From Oscillospiraceae bacterium (GTDB lineage: Bacteria; Bacillota; Clostridia; Oscillospirales; Oscillospiraceae), in assembly GCA_017434755.1 (NCBI GenBank), contig JAFRER010000014.1, positions 1-64,000 on the forward strand: DNA of 64,000 nucleotides, written 5' to 3'. The notes below the pieces were generated by a model that worked only from the letters and a program-made list of their open reading frames with translations, made no database searches and was not told the origin of the DNA. The translations under genes and the position numbers were made by a program. This document shows positions 25,490 through 33,343 of this stretch, one piece after another (position 1 is the stretch's first letter; each line of letters starts with the position of its first letter).

Positions 25490-25816
25490 TCAGGTGAGGA
25501 GCATGTGGTTGACGAGAGTCTGGATCTCCTGGGGATTGTAGCCGGCTGCAGCAAGGGCATTCACACGAGCCTGGCCGTTGCCGTACTTGCCCGCAATAAC
25601 ATCGTTGGCGACCTTGACATGGCCAGCCAGGATGCTGTTAACGAGACCCTGGACAACGATGGGGTCGAGTCCGAGTGCGAGAAGGTTGTTGATACGGGTC
25701 TGGCCGTTGCCATAGGTTCCTGCGATGCATGCATAGGCTGCTCTCAGGGAAGCGGTCATACCGCCGGATACTGCATCAAGGTCAGCATCTGCTACTTTTT
25801 TGATTTCGTCGCTCAT
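25490..25816 (-). CDS. Double-glycine-leader peptide with two Cpl-7 (CW_7) wall-binding repeats
   Basis: 108 residues. The N terminus MSDEIKKVADADLDAVSGG has the look of a double-glycine leader: charged, Leu spaced as in ELxxVxGG, cleavage expected after G19. The remaining 89 residues hold two repeats of the Cpl-7 lysozyme wall-binding type: about 29-60 (AGTYGNGQTRINNLLALGLD) and about 70-105 (IAGKYGNGQARVNALAAAGYN). CW_7 repeats bind peptidoglycan in phage and bacterial lysins, but here no catalytic domain exists. Strong RBS AAGGAG and a perfect promoter upstream imply high expression. It could be a secreted bacteriocin-like or wall-coating protein. A C39-type exporter is not in the window. 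Confidence 0.85.
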   Translation of the reverse strand: MSDEIKKVADADLDAVSGGMTASLRAAYACIAGTYGNGQTRINNLLALGLDPIVVQGLVNSILAGHVKVANDVIAGKYGNGQARVNALAAAGYNPQEIQTLVNHMLLT

Positions 25817-25911
25817 TTTAAAATCTCCTTTTCATTTTTCTCTTCTGACCGGTCCCGGATCGGAATCCGGACGAAGAAATATACTTTTAATATGAGTCCG
25901 TAACACCGATG

Positions 25912-25940
25912 ATTATAAATCGGTTTCCGTTCTCTGTCAA
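25912..25940 (-). promoter_or_regulatory. Consensus promoter of the CW_7 peptide operon
   Basis: On the minus strand TTGACA (25935-25940), exactly 17 bases, TATAAT (25912-25917): a perfect housekeeping-sigma consensus. The transcript leader would be about 90 bases. Confidence 0.85.
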
Positions 25941-26017
25941 TTAATACGAAGCATTTTTGAAAAGGGACGCATATTATTTAAAAAAATCTTCATCTTTTGC
26001 AAGCCTTTTGTATATGC

Positions 26018-26046
26018 TTGTATTTATCGTGACTGTTTGGTAGAAT
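26018..26046 (+). promoter_or_regulatory. Promoter of the small acidic protein gene
   Basis: TTGTAT (26018-26023), 17-base spacer, TAGAAT (26041-26046), 57 bases before the ATG at 26103. The rest of the divergent stretch 25941-26017 is AT-rich with no other feature seen. Confidence 0.55.
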
Positions 26047-26102
26047 CAGAACAGAGGTAATAAGCTTATTCTTTGATCATAACATCCGGAGGTCAGACAG
26101 AT

Positions 26103-26270
26103 ATGGGACTCTTTAAAAAGAAAGATAAAAAAACAGAGAAAGAACTGGAAAAGCTGCCGCTGAAAGAACTCGAAAGGGCAATGCCGCTTGCTGATGAGGA
26201 AGAAGAGCCTGAAGAGGAAGAAAAAGCTGAAAAAGATATGAGCGGCGCATCAAGAAAAGGAAAGTTCTGA
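26103..26270 (+). CDS. Small highly charged protein
   Basis: 55 residues from the ATG at 26103, chosen over an upstream in-frame ATG at 26073 because GGAGG lies 10 to 14 bases before it. A Lys-rich N terminus (MGLFKKKDKKTEKELEKL) leads to a strongly acidic middle (ADEEEEPEEEEKAE) and a basic end. No family recognised; likely unstructured. Own promoter and terminator make it a monocistronic unit. Confidence 0.6.
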   Translation: MGLFKKKDKKTEKELEKLPLKELERAMPLADEEEEPEEEEKAEKDMSGASRKGKF

Positions 26271-26285
26271 GACCTTTTCCCGCAT

Positions 26286-26328
26286 AAAAAAAGACAGTTC
26301 CGGAAGATTCTCCGGAGCTGTCTTTTTT
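26286..26328. terminator. Bidirectional terminator
   Basis: AGACAGTTCCGGA and TCCGGAGCTGTCT pair (one mismatch) with A-run before and T7 after. It serves the small acidic gene (plus) and proC (minus, stop at 26332). Confidence 0.88.
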
Positions 26329-26331
26329 TAT

Positions 26332-27120
26332 TCAGAAGACTTTTTCGTAAGCCGCTATCACGGCATTCATCACTGCCGCACGGAAAGCGTCCTCCTCGAG
26401 GCAGCGTACACCCTGTATCGTGCTGCCCCCGGGAGAACAGACCCTGTCCTTCAGGGCTCCGGGATGTTCGCCGGTCTCAAGTATGAGCGACGCGGTGCCG
26501 CGCAACATCTGCGCCGCGTATTCTACAGCCTGTCTGCGGGGAAGTCCGCAGGCGACGGCGCCGTCTGCCAGAGCTTCAATGAACATTGCCGCATATGCAG
26601 GACCGCAGCCGGTTATGCCTGTGGCCGCGTCCAAAAGCCGTTCCTCTATTTCCGACACCATGCCGGATGCGGCGAGCAGCTGCTTGAGATATTCCTTTTC
26701 CTCCGGAGTCACTCCTTCCGAGGCGGTGAAGAGCGTCACTCCGCTGCCGGCGGCGACGGGGATATTAGGCATGATGCGGATGACAGGTTTACTGCCATAG
26801 AGACCTTTAAGCACGTTCAGATCTTTTCCTGCCACCATTGAGACGATGACGAAACGACCGGTCCTCGCATTGAGCACGTCAAGAATCCCGGAGAGCATTT
26901 CCTCGAGCATCTGGGGCTTCACCCCTGTGAACAGAAAATCCGACTCAGCCGCGACTGTCCTGTTGTCCGTCGCTTCCGCACCGATCTCGGCTGCAAGTCG
27001 CATTGCTTTTTCGGGGCTTCTGTTCGAGAGAAGGATCCTGTCAGCAGCTTTGCTTTTTGCTGCGGCTCTGGCCAATGCGGATCCCATATTACCGGTACCG
27101 ATAAATCCGACTGTTTTCAT
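26332..27120 (-). CDS. proC: Pyrroline-5-carboxylate reductase
   Basis: 262 residues, normal length. The Rossmann start VGFIGTGNMGSALA binds NAD(P)H. The C-terminal dimerisation/catalytic helices include GCGPAYAAMFIEALADGAV and the signature KDRVCSPGGSTIQGV. It reduces 1-pyrroline-5-carboxylate to L-proline in the last step of proline synthesis. It starts 6 bases after the stop of the phosphatase gene, so cotranscription with that signalling gene is likely although the functions look unrelated. Confidence 0.95.
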   Translation of the reverse strand: MKTVGFIGTGNMGSALARAAAKSKAADRILLSNRSPEKAMRLAAEIGAEATDNRTVAAESDFLFTGVKPQMLEEMLSGILDVLNARTGRFVIVSMVAGKDLNVLKGLYGSKPVIRIMPNIPVAAGSGVTLFTASEGVTPEEKEYLKQLLAASGMVSEIEERLLDAATGITGCGPAYAAMFIEALADGAVACGLPRRQAVEYAAQMLRGTASLILETGEHPGALKDRVCSPGGSTIQGVRCLEEDAFRAAVMNAVIAAYEKVF

Positions 27121-27126
27121 CAGGCA

Positions 27127-29196
27127 TCAACTCCGTTCGGTCTTTGTATAATGCTTTACAAAGCGCAGGATGTTCTGCCCGTCTTTGTATTCATAACGCA
27201 CATCGTCCATGGTCTTTTTTACAAGAAGGACTCCGAGCCCGCCGATCTCCCGCTTTTCCGCAGAAAGGGTGGTGTCCGGATCATCGGCAGCCAGAGGATC
27301 GTAGGGTTTGCCTCTGTCAATAAAAGTAACGGCCGCCCCGCACGGATCTTCGAGCATCTCGAGACGCACGGTCGCCTTTCCAACACCGGCGGCATAGGCA
27401 TAATGGGCAATGTTGCTGAAGATCTCATCGATCGCCACATCGATCTGTGAGCGTACCTTGAACGGGCAGCCTGCCTCAGCAAGCTCATCGTTTATAAACT
27501 GCGTGATCTTATCAATGCTTTCCGTAACCGCTGCAACAGTCATTTCTTTGGCGGCAGGGGCGGAGGACTCTTCGTCCGCAGCCGCTCCGCGGTACTGCAT
27601 GCACAGCATGGTCAGATCATCAAACTGCTCCGCATCCCCGACGAAGGCGTCAATAGAAACATCGATCGCATCAAGAAGAGACTTCGGATCATTTGAGGAA
27701 GCGGAATTGAGCGTGGAAAGGATGCGGTCCGTTCCGAAGAGCTCTCCGCTGATGCTCGTGGCCTCGGGCAGTCCGTCGGTATAGAGGAAGAGCGTGGAGC
27801 CCGGTACGAGCTGGAGTTCGTATTCCTTGTATTTCAGACCGCTCATCCCGCCTATGACGAAGCCGTGCCGGTCCCTGATCAGCTCAAAGCGCCCGTCGGG
27901 CTTTCTCAGAATGGGATATTCATGCCCGGCGTTGGCGGCGATGATCTTTCCGGTCTTGAGATCAAGATAGCCGAGCCATACGGTAACGAACATATCCTCG
28001 CGGTTGTTGGAGGATATCTGCTCGTTGACGATCTCCAGAACTTTTCCGGGGGAATTGCCCTGCATGGCAAAGTTCTGGATCAGGATCTTGGATACCATCA
28101 TGAACAGGGCTGCGGGAACACCCTTGCCGGAGACGTCGGCCATGACCAGGCCCAGGTGATCCTCGTCCAGAAGGAAGAAGTCGTAGAAGTCTCCGCCGAC
28201 CTCTTTTGCGGGATCCATGCTGGCATAGATGTCGAATTCCTTCCTTTCGGGGAACGCGGGGAAGATGTTCGGCAGCATTTCAGACTGGATTCGGTTGGCG
28301 AGCGTAAGTTCCGTGCCGATCCGCTCGTTCTCCGCGGTGACCTGGGTCAGATCCTCCACGTAGTTCTTTACCTGGAGCTCCATCTGGTCGATGGATTCAG
28401 CCAGCTCCCAGATCTCATCATGATCTTTGATGGTATCGGAAAGCCGGTTTTCAGAAACGGTGTTCTCCGAGGCAAATCTTGCCGCCTCGGTCTTGATCCG
28501 GTGCAGGGGGCTGATCAGCACTCTGTTCAGATAAACGCTCTGACCCGCGATCACGATGAGCGAGAGGATGATCATGGTCAGAAGGACCTTGTTGATGAAG
28601 GACCTGCGTGCGGAAGTCAGATCGTCCATCTGACGCTGGACACAGAGTATGGCCTTCGTCTGGCCGTCCGAGCCTTTCAGCGGGATCATAGCCGTGATAT
28701 GAGAACCAGTCTCTATATATCCCTTGTCGCGCACCACGACCGCGTGATCGGCCTCACCTTCATACAGCTGCCGGTATTTTGTCCGGTAGTCATCATTCGT
28801 CGTTTCACGGTAGTACAGAAAATCATAATGGGTATAGTCCGTATTATGATTGATGCCGGAGAAGATGAACGTGATATGGTCGTAATCGGGCAGATCCGGC
28901 TGGATCACGTATATGAAAGTGACGCCCAGCGTATTGCAGATCGTATCGAGCGTATTATATACCTGCACATACTCTTCTGAAGTGCCGCCGCTCGCAATGT
29001 ATTCGTCCATCCTGTCGGCATCCACATAGAAGGCGGCCGCATCGGCGGTATGGAAGGCGTCATCGGCGAACTGCTCCAGAAGGGAATCGGTAAATCCCCT
29101 GTATCCGATAAAGCTGACGATCACGGCAAAGAAGAGCAGCAGAAATACCGTTCCGAATATGCTTTTGAACGAAACGCTTTTTCTGAATTTTTTCAT
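27127..29196 (-). CDS. Membrane SpoIIE/RsbU-type phosphatase fused to an RsbW-like ATPase
   Basis: 689 residues. Membrane helix (about 13-31), extracytoplasmic sensor (about 32-203), second helix (about 204-226), HAMP and coil (about 227-310). The PP2C-SIG phosphatase (about 320-525) carries GGDFYDFF and MADVSGKGVPAALFM. A C-terminal HATPase of the anti-sigma type (about 560-685) includes IDEIFSNIAHYAYA and GGLGVLLVKKTMD. It should dephosphorylate a STAS protein in a partner-switching pathway; the fused kinase domain supplies the opposing activity. The STAS partner is encoded just upstream at 29216-29512. Confidence 0.92.
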   Translation of the reverse strand: MKKFRKSVSFKSIFGTVFLLLFFAVIVSFIGYRGFTDSLLEQFADDAFHTADAAAFYVDADRMDEYIASGGTSEEYVQVYNTLDTICNTLGVTFIYVIQPDLPDYDHITFIFSGINHNTDYTHYDFLYYRETTNDDYRTKYRQLYEGEADHAVVVRDKGYIETGSHITAMIPLKGSDGQTKAILCVQRQMDDLTSARRSFINKVLLTMIILSLIVIAGQSVYLNRVLISPLHRIKTEAARFASENTVSENRLSDTIKDHDEIWELAESIDQMELQVKNYVEDLTQVTAENERIGTELTLANRIQSEMLPNIFPAFPERKEFDIYASMDPAKEVGGDFYDFFLLDEDHLGLVMADVSGKGVPAALFMMVSKILIQNFAMQGNSPGKVLEIVNEQISSNNREDMFVTVWLGYLDLKTGKIIAANAGHEYPILRKPDGRFELIRDRHGFVIGGMSGLKYKEYELQLVPGSTLFLYTDGLPEATSISGELFGTDRILSTLNSASSNDPKSLLDAIDVSIDAFVGDAEQFDDLTMLCMQYRGAAADEESSAPAAKEMTVAAVTESIDKITQFINDELAEAGCPFKVRSQIDVAIDEIFSNIAHYAYAAGVGKATVRLEMLEDPCGAAVTFIDRGKPYDPLAADDPDTTLSAEKREIGGLGVLLVKKTMDDVRYEYKDGQNILRFVKHYTKTERS

Positions 29197-29215
29197 GATT
29201 CTGTAATGGCAGTGA

Positions 29216-29512
29216 TCACTCTATGGTAAGGATGTCGGAAAAACCGGTGACTTCGAAGATCTCCGTGATGGTCTCATTCACGTTTTTCACCGTCATGCTG
29301 CCCTTGCCATTCATGGCTTTCTGGGCGGAAAGCAGCACGCGCAGTCCGGCAGAAGAGATATAGTCGAGCTTTTCAAAATCAAAGGTCAGCTGGCTTATGC
29401 CGTCAAAAACGCTTTTCAGGGCCTCCTCCAGTTCGGGAGAAGTGTTGGTGTCGAGACGGCCCTCAAGCGCAAAAACGGCAGACCCGTTCTCTATGGTTTT
29501 GTTTATTGTCAT
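29216..29512 (-). CDS. STAS-domain anti-sigma factor antagonist
   Basis: 98 residues from the ATG at 29512, which has GGAGG 8 bases upstream; a longer in-frame start at 29527 falls too close to that site. The STAS fold shows FALEGRLDTNTSPELEEAL and the phospho-Ser motif DYISSAGLRVLL. Such proteins (SpoIIAA/RsbV) switch partners according to phosphorylation of that Ser. The phosphatase-kinase gene follows 19 bases later, completing a signalling module. Confidence 0.93.
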   Translation of the reverse strand: MTINKTIENGSAVFALEGRLDTNTSPELEEALKSVFDGISQLTFDFEKLDYISSAGLRVLLSAQKAMNGKGSMTVKNVNETITEIFEVTGFSDILTIE

Positions 29513-29545
29513 GATATAGACCTCCATTTTTTACTGTTATTTATG

Positions 29546-29574
29546 ATTATAGCATCCCGTTTCGGAGCTTACAA
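29546..29574 (-). promoter_or_regulatory. Promoter of the STAS-phosphatase operon
   Basis: On minus: TTGTAA (29569-29574), 17 bases, TATAAT (29546-29551). Confidence 0.6.
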
Positions 29575-29615
29575 GCGGCAACCGTGCAAAAACGGGTCTC
29601 CCGCTTTTATTACGC

Positions 29616-29644
29616 TTGTTTTTGTGCCCGTTGTCTGATAAAAT
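29616..29644 (+). promoter_or_regulatory. Promoter of the moa genes
   Basis: TTGTTT (29616-29621), 17 bases, TAAAAT (29639-29644). The 75-base leader to moaA contains no recognisable Moco riboswitch. Confidence 0.5.
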
Positions 29645-29719
29645 CATATCGATTAATATATATTTGCAATTCGCTCAGACAACAGCTGAGGAAATACCAG
29701 GCGGGAAAGGAGGCGCAGC

Positions 29720-30673
29720 ATGATAGACAGATTCGGCCGCAGCATCACATATCTGAGACTGTCGGTCACCGAGCTTTGCAATCTGCGCTGCCGCTACTGC
29801 ATGCCGGAGGAAGGCGTGTGCAAGAAAGAGCATTCCTCGATGCTCACACAGGAGGAGACGCTCATGGCGGTAAGAGCCGCCGCATCCTTGGGGATCCGCA
29901 AGGTACGCGTCACCGGCGGCGAGCCTCTCGTAAAACCGAATATCGTATCTATCTGCAAAGGAATCTCCGAAACGGAAGGCATTGAAGAGCTTTGCCTGAC
30001 GACGAACGGGATCCGGCTTCCGGAACTCGGCCGGGATCTGAAAAAGGCCGGTGTGGAAAGGCTGAATATCAGTCTTGATACGCTGGATGCGGAAAAATAC
30101 CGCTATATAACCAGAAACGGTGATCTTCAGGACGCCGTAAAAGGCATTCGGGCGGCGCTGGACTGCGGCTTTGAAAAAATAAAGATCAATGCAGTGCTGA
30201 TCGGCGGATTCAACGATGATGAGATCCCGGAGCTTGCGGGCCTGACGGAAAAATATCCGGTGGACATGCGCTTTATCGAGATGATGCCCATGATGGACAG
30301 GGAACTGTTCGGCGAAGGGGCGTTCATCCCGTATTCGACCGTCCTTGAGAAACTGCCTGAACTGGAGCCGGTGCCGTCGGACGGCGGTGTGGCGAAGCTT
30401 TACCGGCTGCCGGGGGCTCTGGGAAACATAGGCCTCATCAGTCCCATAAGCGCGCATTTCTGCGCCGAGTGCAACAGGCTGAGGCTCACCGCGGACGGAA
30501 AGATACGGCCCTGCCTGCATAAATGCGACGAATACCCGATAAAGGGACTGGACTATGACGGGATGAGAGAGCAGTTCATCGCCGCGATCAACGGAAAGCC
30601 GCAGTGGCACGGTGAGCTGTCCTATACCGCCCGCAGCAGCGCGGGTAGAAGCATGAACCGGATAGGCGGATGA
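29720..30673 (+). CDS. moaA: GTP 3',8-cyclase MoaA
   Basis: 317 residues. The radical-SAM cluster motif is CNLRCRYC (C-x3-C-x2-C), followed by VTGGEPL. The second 4Fe-4S site has CAECNRLRLTADGKIRPCL. It ends in the GG pair (MNRIGG) required in MoaA. It converts GTP to 3',8-cyclo-7,8-dihydro-GTP, the first step of molybdenum cofactor synthesis. RBS AAAGGAGG. moaC follows 12 bases later. Confidence 0.96.
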   Translation: MIDRFGRSITYLRLSVTELCNLRCRYCMPEEGVCKKEHSSMLTQEETLMAVRAAASLGIRKVRVTGGEPLVKPNIVSICKGISETEGIEELCLTTNGIRLPELGRDLKKAGVERLNISLDTLDAEKYRYITRNGDLQDAVKGIRAALDCGFEKIKINAVLIGGFNDDEIPELAGLTEKYPVDMRFIEMMPMMDRELFGEGAFIPYSTVLEKLPELEPVPSDGGVAKLYRLPGALGNIGLISPISAHFCAECNRLRLTADGKIRPCLHKCDEYPIKGLDYDGMREQFIAAINGKPQWHGELSYTARSSAGRSMNRIGG

Positions 30674-30685
30674 GAGGGTGATCAG

Positions 30686-31165
30686 ATGAAGGATTTTACA
30701 CATTTCGGCGCGGAAGGCAGAGCAAAGATGGTCGATGTGGGGGAGAAACCCGTCAGTTCCCGCACCGCGGTCGCCGCGGGCCGGGTCCTCGTGAGCCCGG
30801 AGACCTTTGACCTGATAAAAAGCGGCGGCATGAAAAAAGGCGATGTCCTGGCCGTGGCCCAGGTGGCGGGGATCATGGGGGCAAAACGCACCCCGGACAT
30901 CATCCCCATGTGCCACCCGATCCTGATCGACGGCATCGACATGGAACTGACGCTGAACGAGGAAATGCATTCCGTGGAGATACGCGCCGAGGTCCGCTGC
31001 GACGGACGCACCGGTGTCGAGATGGAGGCACTGAGCGCGGTGTCGGTCGCGGCGCTGACGGTATACGATATGTGCAAGGCGGTCCAGAAGGATATGGTGA
31101 TCAGCGACATACGCCTGATCACGAAGACGGGCGGAACACACGGAGATTATGAGAGGACGGAATGA
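30686..31165 (+). CDS. moaC: Cyclic pyranopterin monophosphate synthase MoaC
   Basis: 159 residues. Conserved MVDVGEKPVSSRTAVA, PMCHPI and the catalytic Lys region KDMVISDIRLITKTGG are all present. It turns the MoaA product into cyclic pyranopterin monophosphate. It lies between moaA and the mogA-moaE fusion. Confidence 0.95.
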   Translation: MKDFTHFGAEGRAKMVDVGEKPVSSRTAVAAGRVLVSPETFDLIKSGGMKKGDVLAVAQVAGIMGAKRTPDIIPMCHPILIDGIDMELTLNEEMHSVEIRAEVRCDGRTGVEMEALSAVSVAALTVYDMCKAVQKDMVISDIRLITKTGGTHGDYERTE

Positions 31166-31166
31166 C

Positions 31167-32069
31167 ATGAGCTATACATGCGCCGTAATAACGGTCAGCG
31201 ATAAAGGATTTCGCGGAGAAAGAGAAGATACCAGCGGGCCAGCCGTCTGTGCACTGGCTGAGGAGAACGGGTTCCGCGTGGTCCATACCGCCATCGTCCC
31301 GGATGACCGGGACATGATAGAAGCCGAACTGATCCGCTGCGCGGATCAGCTGAAGGTGGATCTTGTCCTCACCACGGGCGGGACGGGCTTTTCGCCAAGG
31401 GATATCACCCCTGAGGCGACATTGTCTGTTATCGAGAGAGAGACCAGGGGCATACCCGAGGCCATGCGGTATGCAAGCCTGCAGATCACGCCGAGAGGCT
31501 GCCTTTCCAGAAGCGCCGCCGGTATCCGCGGCCGGACGCTCATCATCAATCTTCCCGGCAGCAGAAAAGCGGCGGTGGAGAATCTGCAGGCGGTCATCAA
31601 GGCTGTTGACCATGGTCTGGAGATGCTTGCTTCGGAAGGCTCGGCGGATTGCGCGGCAGAAAGCGGGAAGGAAAAGCAGCCGGAGAAAGCGCCCTCGCTC
31701 GACGTATGGCTCAGGGAAGCGAAAAAGCAGGAAGGCGCTGACGGATGCGGCATGTATCTTTTCCACAACGGTGTGGTACGAAGGGCTGCGAAAGCAAAAG
31801 TGCGCCTCGGGGATACCGATGCGCCGGACGTGCGGAAACTCCTCCTGAGTTATGACCGGGATAAAGTCGAGGCTGCCGTCAAGGAAGCATACGCCATGCC
31901 GGGCATCCGTCATGTCCGGGTGTGGATCAACGAAGGCGAACTGGATATAGGCGACGACATGATGCTCGTGCTTGTGGGAGGAGATATCCGGCCGCATGTG
32001 ATCGATGCGCTCCAGGCACTGGTGGGGGACATAAAAAACAACTGCGTGACGGAAAGTGAGATATTCTGA
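31167..32069 (+). CDS. MogA/MoaB-type domain fused to a MoaE-like domain
   Basis: 300 residues from the ATG at 31167, just after the moaC stop. About 1-160 are a MoCF_biosynth domain (TTGGTGFSPRDITPEAT, LPGSRKA), which adenylylates molybdopterin before metal insertion. After a charged linker, about 178-300 resemble the MoaE-like proteins of Clostridia (MYLFHNGVVRR, MPGIRHVRVWINEGELDIGDD). Classical MoaE has two active-site lysines near the C terminus. Here GDIKNNCVTESEIF keeps at most the first, so sulfur-transfer activity is doubtful. The end of the operon is not followed by a clear terminator. Confidence 0.82.
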   Translation: MSYTCAVITVSDKGFRGEREDTSGPAVCALAEENGFRVVHTAIVPDDRDMIEAELIRCADQLKVDLVLTTGGTGFSPRDITPEATLSVIERETRGIPEAMRYASLQITPRGCLSRSAAGIRGRTLIINLPGSRKAAVENLQAVIKAVDHGLEMLASEGSADCAAESGKEKQPEKAPSLDVWLREAKKQEGADGCGMYLFHNGVVRRAAKAKVRLGDTDAPDVRKLLLSYDRDKVEAAVKEAYAMPGIRHVRVWINEGELDIGDDMMLVLVGGDIRPHVIDALQALVGDIKNNCVTESEIF

Positions 32070-32153
32070 ATTATTTGCATGTGCGGAAGAAACCGTGTGC
32101 GCTTCGGCTCCGTCTTATAGGGTGAACGAAACAGAAAACGGAGGACAAAGAAC

Positions 32154-32666
32154 ATGCTCGGAAAAGAAAAATGCAGGATACTCAAAGAGATACGCAGAAA
32201 GATCGCGGATGAGAATGACATCCCTTTTGTGACCGAGGAATGCACCCATAAGGGAAACTGCAGGGGGACCTGCCCGCGCTGTGAAAGCGAACTGCGGTAT
32301 CTCGAAAAGCAGCTGGCCCGCAGGACGGCCGTTGGAAAAACGGTCACGCTCGCGGCCCTCTGCACGGGGATGGCCCTTGCCGCCTCAGGCTGTGCGCCCG
32401 TAGGGATCTCGCATATCGTCGGAGGAGGAACTGAACTTTCCGGTGCGGTGCCTTATACCGATGTCATAGAGACACCCGAGCCTGACATCGAGGTGGAGAC
32501 CGGCGAGGTGGACTGGCCGGGGAATGAAGTGGAACTGACCGGTGAGGTCGCGCCTTTTGAGGAGGATGATCCTTCCGCGGATGCCTTCCCGTTCAATGAG
32601 GAAGAGACGGAAATCTATCTGGAGAATGATCTCAGCGGCATGGTCGCATACGAATATGGTGAGTGA
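32154..32666 (+). CDS. Cysteine-rich N-terminal protein with membrane anchor, paired with a radical-SAM gene
   Basis: 170 residues. The N-terminal 50 contain IRRKIADENDIPF and a four-Cys motif CTHKGNCRGTCPRC that could bind iron-sulfur or zinc. A hydrophobic segment (about 62-80, ALCTGMALAASGC) follows, then a long acidic, Pro/Glu-rich tail. I recall this motif set as widespread next to radical-SAM genes in gut Clostridia, but no function is known to me. The next gene overlaps by 11 bases. The topology suggests the Cys domain is cytoplasmic and the acidic tail outside (inference). Confidence 0.72.
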   Translation: MLGKEKCRILKEIRRKIADENDIPFVTEECTHKGNCRGTCPRCESELRYLEKQLARRTAVGKTVTLAALCTGMALAASGCAPVGISHIVGGGTELSGAVPYTDVIETPEPDIEVETGEVDWPGNEVELTGEVAPFEEDDPSADAFPFNEEETEIYLENDLSGMVAYEYGE

Positions 32667-33291
32667 GAAATCGTCGGAAGCGCTGTTTCCGCTTTTGAGC
32701 ATAGCCCGCCTGCGCATGGGCACGGACGGGACCGGTGTCACGACGCTGGTCGCCGGAGCGGGATGTCCGCTGCGCTGCAGATGGTGCATCAACAAAAAGC
32801 TGCTGAGCGATGCTCCTGCGGAGAATGTGTCCGCCGCAGAACTGCTCGACAGGGTGAAGATCGATGATCTTTACTTCCGGACGACGGGCGGCGGGATCAC
32901 CTTCGGAGGCGGCGAGTCCCTGCTGCATGCGGATTTCATTGCGCAATTCCGGAAGATCTGCCCTTCGGAATGGAACATCTATGCGGAGACGAGCCTTGCG
33001 GTCCCGCGCAAAGCGGTGGAGACCGCATCAGGATGCGTCAGCTTTTTCATCGTCGACTGCAAGGATATGAACAGCGGGATCTACAGCGCCTATACCGGGG
33101 GAGACGCGGAGCGGATGAAGGCGAATCTGCGGTATCTGATCGAGACCGTCGGACCGCAGCGCATCCTCGTCCGGGTGCCGCGGATCCCCGAATACAATAC
33201 CGAAGCCGATCAGAAACGGAGCGTTTCGGAACTGAAAGCGTTGGGTATTGAAAACACGGATGTATTTGACTATATTATAAGGGAAGAGTAA
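32656..33291 (+). CDS. Radical-SAM protein of the activating-enzyme type
   Basis: 211 residues from the ATG at 32656; a GTG one codon later is also possible, and longer readings run deep into the previous gene. The cluster motif is CPLRCRWC (C-x3-C-x2-C) and the GGE-type motif is FGGGES. It is short, like glycyl-radical-enzyme activases and other PflA relatives. Later features include VDCKDMNSGIY and RVPRIPEYNT, typical of that group. It is coupled to the Cys-rich protein, which may be its substrate or electron partner (inference). No glycyl-radical enzyme is in the window. Confidence 0.8.
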   Translation: MVSEKSSEALFPLLSIARLRMGTDGTGVTTLVAGAGCPLRCRWCINKKLLSDAPAENVSAAELLDRVKIDDLYFRTTGGGITFGGGESLLHADFIAQFRKICPSEWNIYAETSLAVPRKAVETASGCVSFFIVDCKDMNSGIYSAYTGGDAERMKANLRYLIETVGPQRILVRVPRIPEYNTEADQKRSVSELKALGIENTDVFDYIIREE

Positions 33292-33343
33292 GGCTCTTCC
33301 CGTTTTTCTTTTTATTTTGCTTTTTCACCGGAGGATGATCACA

